NCBI GenBank assembly: GCA_938022235.1
Contig: CALIEL010000322.1
Location: 1-7,231, forward strand
DNA: 7,231 nucleotides
Direction of reading: 5' to 3'
Source: Oribacterium parvum
GTDB lineage: Bacteria > Bacillota > Clostridia > Lachnospirales > Lachnospiraceae
Part shown: positions 5,444 through 7,231 of the stretch, piece by piece
Position numbering within the stretch: the stretch's first letter is position 1
Layout of the letters: each line of letters opens with the position of its first letter
Made by a program: the position numbers and the translations under genes
The notes under the pieces: model-generated
What the model was told of the DNA's origin: nothing
The model's input: the letters and a program-made list of their open reading frames with translations, nothing else
Database searches by the model: none

Positions 5444-6457
5444 TTATTTCTTTTCTTTTACATACTCTGTAGCAATATCTTTAATCCACTGTAATCTTTC
5501 GATATCGATATCTTCGCGAATAGTGCAATCTGCCCCTAATCCTACTCCCTGTATTCCACTCTCATCCAGAATACGATATATTTCTTTCTGAATTTCCTCT
5601 TTTGTTCCGGTATAAAGAAGGCTTCCCTCAGCGTTATCAAATCCTCCAAAGACCGGCTTATTATTCAGAATCTTTTTTCCTTCAGCAAGGGAGATATTTT
5701 CAGAATAAATCGCCCAATTAAAAGCCTTTACCGGATAGTCTTTATACCATTCCAAATGATTCGTATACTTACCATATCCGCAAATATGTAAAAGTACATT
5801 ATCAGTATATTGAAGGATATAATTCAGCACGTCAAGGTCAAGCGGCTCCACCCTCTCTTTATGCACAGCTTCTGTAAAACTCTTATCCTGTACGCACTGC
5901 ACGCTATAATAAATACCGTCCACTTCCGTTTCGGTAAATAACTTCTGAATTAATGCTTTGGTATCCTCCGCGATGCGCTTTGCAACGGTATGCATAACCT
6001 CAGGATTTTCTTTAAATAGCCTAGTAAATTTTGTGAAATCCTCATCGTACTCTTCAAATCGAAGACGAATATACTGCAGCGGAGAAAAGATATTATAATA
6101 CTTATAAACTCCCTTTCCTGCATGACTGCAAATTTCCTTCACATAGTCGACCTGTGCCTGAATCCAAGGATGATCTTTTCCGATAGACTGAACGGAACTT
6201 AGCTGTTCGACTGTGGTGATTGTTTCCTGACATAAGGATGGATATCCAAAAAATCCGTCAGACATAATCTTTACAAAATCCGGTTTAGTTTCATCAATAT
6301 ATTTCTTCTGTGCTTCCACAACGGTTTTTAAAATACTCTTATCTTCCCAACCATAATGATTATGAAAAGAAACAAAATGATGCCAAAATCCGGCAATGGG
6401 TCTTTCTCCGACTTTATTTGACAAAAATGCATCCATCAAATCTTTTCTATTTTCCAT
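5444..6457 (-). CDS. URO-D-fold protein, probable corrinoid-dependent methyltransferase (MtaA-like)
   Basis: This complete 337-residue protein belongs to the uroporphyrinogen-decarboxylase superfamily, a TIM-barrel fold that includes HemE and the zinc-dependent methyltransferases MtaA/MtbA, which move a methyl group between a corrinoid protein and a thiol or other acceptor. H224-I-C226 in VLLHICGYG and C311 in VGLGADCTI form the H-x-C...C zinc pattern of the methyltransferase branch, while the N-terminal RQAGR signature of HemE is absent. Other conserved blocks are HPWIQAQV (96-103), YNIFSPLQYIRLRFEEYDEDF (121-141), TETEVDGIYYSVQ (175-187) and FGGFDN (270-275). No signal peptide or membrane segment is visible, so it should be cytoplasmic. 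The ATG lies 2 bases after the stop of its upstream paralog, with AAGGGG as SD inside that gene's end, so the two are translationally coupled. Methyl donor and acceptor are unknown, and no corrinoid protein gene is in the window. Confidence 0.8.
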   Translation of the reverse strand: MENRKDLMDAFLSNKVGERPIAGFWHHFVSFHNHYGWEDKSILKTVVEAQKKYIDETKPDFVKIMSDGFFGYPSLCQETITTVEQLSSVQSIGKDHPWIQAQVDYVKEICSHAGKGVYKYYNIFSPLQYIRLRFEEYDEDFTKFTRLFKENPEVMHTVAKRIAEDTKALIQKLFTETEVDGIYYSVQCVQDKSFTEAVHKERVEPLDLDVLNYILQYTDNVLLHICGYGKYTNHLEWYKDYPVKAFNWAIYSENISLAEGKKILNNKPVFGGFDNAEGSLLYTGTKEEIQKEIYRILDESGIQGVGLGADCTIREDIDIERLQWIKDIATEYVKEKK

Positions 6458-6459
6458 GC

Positions 6460-7200
6460 TTACACCCCTTCTGTTCTACTTTTATGTTGCGCATAGTAGG
6501 TAATCCATCGCAATCTTTCATCATTCATTTCGTTCGGCACAGAACAATCCGCTCCAAGAATAAAGGATTGATATCCGCTTTCCTCTATACACTCTTCGGC
6601 GAAATGTTCGACTTCCTCTCTACTTCCCTCTGTAATTACTGTCTTCGCATTGTTATCAAATCCGCCCAGTATACACTTTCCGGGATACAGCTTTCTTCCT
6701 TCCTGCAAGCTGATTCCTTCGGTATGCACTGCCCAGTTATAAGCACCTGCCTCATAATTTTTGTAGAAACTTAAGTCATTTTTATGATGTGCATACCCGC
6801 AAATATGGAGAATATTGTATGGACTCAATTGATTTGCCAAATCTAAAACAGCAAGCTCCGCTTGTCCTACTACTTCCTGATACAAAGCTTTATCATATTT
6901 CGTACTTTGTACATTCTGAACGCAATAATAAATCCCATCCAACTTCGTCTCCGTAAGAAGCCTCTTTACAAGAGTCTGTATATCTTTTCCGATTTCTTCC
7001 CCTGCATGCTTCAATTCTTTTGGATAATTCTCTGCAAGATAAACAAATCGCTCGAAGTCCAAGTCATAAAATTCCAAACGGATCCGAATCCATTGCACAG
7101 GTGAAAAAATATTATAGAAGCACATTACTTTATCCGCGAAGAGTTCTGTCATCTTACGTAAATGTTCAACTTGCTCACTTATCCAAAAGAATTGAAGCAT
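6460..7200 (-). CDS. Second URO-D-fold methyltransferase-like protein, 5' end missing (partial)
   Basis: This is a paralog of the following gene with the same key residues: HIC at 132-134 (LHICGYAHH), C219 in ILGADCSV, plus YNIFSPVQWIRIRLEFYDLDF (29-49), TETKLDGIYYCVQ (83-95) and LGGFDN (178-183). Those blocks place it in the methyltransferase-like branch and not HemE. The frame can be read from an ATG at 7200, giving 246 residues, but that start is not credible: bases 7179-7231 are an exact reverse complement of 6975-7027 in this same gene. Similarity to the paralog begins only at Trp-Ile (residues 6-7 here, W98-I99 there), so genuine coding runs from about 7185 down to the TAA at 6460-6462 and about 92 N-terminal residues are missing. 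It is the upstream cistron of the pair, 2 bases before the next ATG. The two proteins may form a heteromer or act on different substrates. Confidence 0.75.
   Translation of the reverse strand: MLQFFWISEQVEHLRKMTELFADKVMCFYNIFSPVQWIRIRLEFYDLDFERFVYLAENYPKELKHAGEEIGKDIQTLVKRLLTETKLDGIYYCVQNVQSTKYDKALYQEVVGQAELAVLDLANQLSPYNILHICGYAHHKNDLSFYKNYEAGAYNWAVHTEGISLQEGRKLYPGKCILGGFDNNAKTVITEGSREEVEHFAEECIEESGYQSFILGADCSVPNEMNDERLRWITYYAQHKSRTEGV
6975..7027 (+). repeat. Left arm of a 53-base perfect inverted repeat (source copy)
   Basis: These bases, inside the partial methyltransferase gene, are exactly complementary to 7179-7231. On the minus strand they encode a normal part of the protein (around ENYPKELKHAGEEIGKDIQ), so this is the genuine copy. 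The spacer to the other arm is 151 bases. Confidence 0.95.
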
Positions 7201-7231
7201 GCAGGGGAAGAAATCGGAAAAGATATACAGA
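7179..7231 (-). repeat. Right arm of the 53-base inverted repeat, probable fold-back artefact at the contig end
   Basis: This arm is an exact reverse complement of 6975-7027 and runs to the very last base. Paralog similarity breaks off at its inner edge, where TGGATAA (7179-7185 on the minus strand) is shared by the expected gene sequence and the other strand. A template switch at a short shared sequence explains this best. The segment should not be treated as genomic sequence upstream of the gene. Confidence 0.8.

Noticed and set aside
5444..6457. Assignment as HemE, uroporphyrinogen decarboxylase of haem synthesis
   Set aside because: The RQAGR N-terminal signature is absent and an H-x-C...C metal motif is present, as in the methyltransferase branch of the superfamily.
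6310..6774. Plus-strand open frame across the junction of the two methyltransferase-like genes
   Set aside because: It is the antisense shadow of two conserved, coupled coding regions and shows no recognisable domain.
6862..7104. Plus-strand open frame whose protein contains FSDFFPCMLQFFW, also read from the minus strand at the window end
   Set aside because: It is not a gene; the shared peptide only reflects the 53-base inverted repeat and helped to reveal it.
6975..7231. Mobile element or genuine hairpin element explaining the inverted repeat
   Set aside because: The arms are coding sequence of the gene itself, no transposase or target duplication is present, and paralog similarity breaks exactly at the arm.
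1..7231. CRISPR array, tRNA or rRNA genes, prophage or toxin-antitoxin modules
   Set aside because: No regularly spaced direct repeats, tRNA-like cloverleaf or matching protein families were seen anywhere in the window.

Overview
The window is AT-rich, its genes have strong GGAGG-type ribosome binding sites and simple stem-plus-T-run terminators, and its protein families are typical of anaerobic Firmicutes. I infer a Clostridia (Lachnospiraceae-like) genome; no ribosomal marker is present to confirm this. All complete genes are on the minus strand, so transcription runs from right to left.

Layout in transcription order. (1) 7231-5389: two tandem, translationally coupled paralogs of the uroporphyrinogen-decarboxylase (URO-D) fold family, closed by a strong intrinsic terminator. 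Both keep a His-X-Cys...Cys metal-binding pattern, which points to MtaA/MtbA-type corrinoid methyltransferases and not to haem-pathway HemE. (2) 5388-3101: a 550-residue sensor-regulator and a MarR-family repressor, closed by a terminator that overlaps the marR stop. The regulator looks like a sigma-54 activator (sensor, PAS, AAA+, Fis-type HTH) whose ATPase has lost Walker A, GAFTGA and Walker B. (3) 3100-131: an intergenic region with a good sigma-A-type promoter overlapped by inverted repeats, then an APC-superfamily amino acid permease and a MalY/PatB-like PLP C-S lyase/aminotransferase in a two-gene operon, closed by a perfect-palindrome terminator. (4) 1-144: the 3' end of an unidentified plus-strand gene, convergent with the lyase gene.

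How the genes may work together (inference): the permease would import an amino acid, possibly sulfur-containing, which the PLP enzyme would cleave or transaminate. MarR is the obvious candidate repressor of that operon. The 550-residue regulator sits between the methyltransferase pair and marR and could control either side. Whether the methyltransferases and the amino acid operon form one pathway cannot be decided here; no corrinoid protein or corrinoid-reactivating protein is visible.

Main caution: the right end is not trustworthy. The last 53 bases (7179-7231) are an exact reverse complement of 6975-7027, inside the same gene. This looks like a fold-back chimera at a contig end. It creates a false start codon at 7200 and hides the loss of about 92 N-terminal residues of the rightmost gene.
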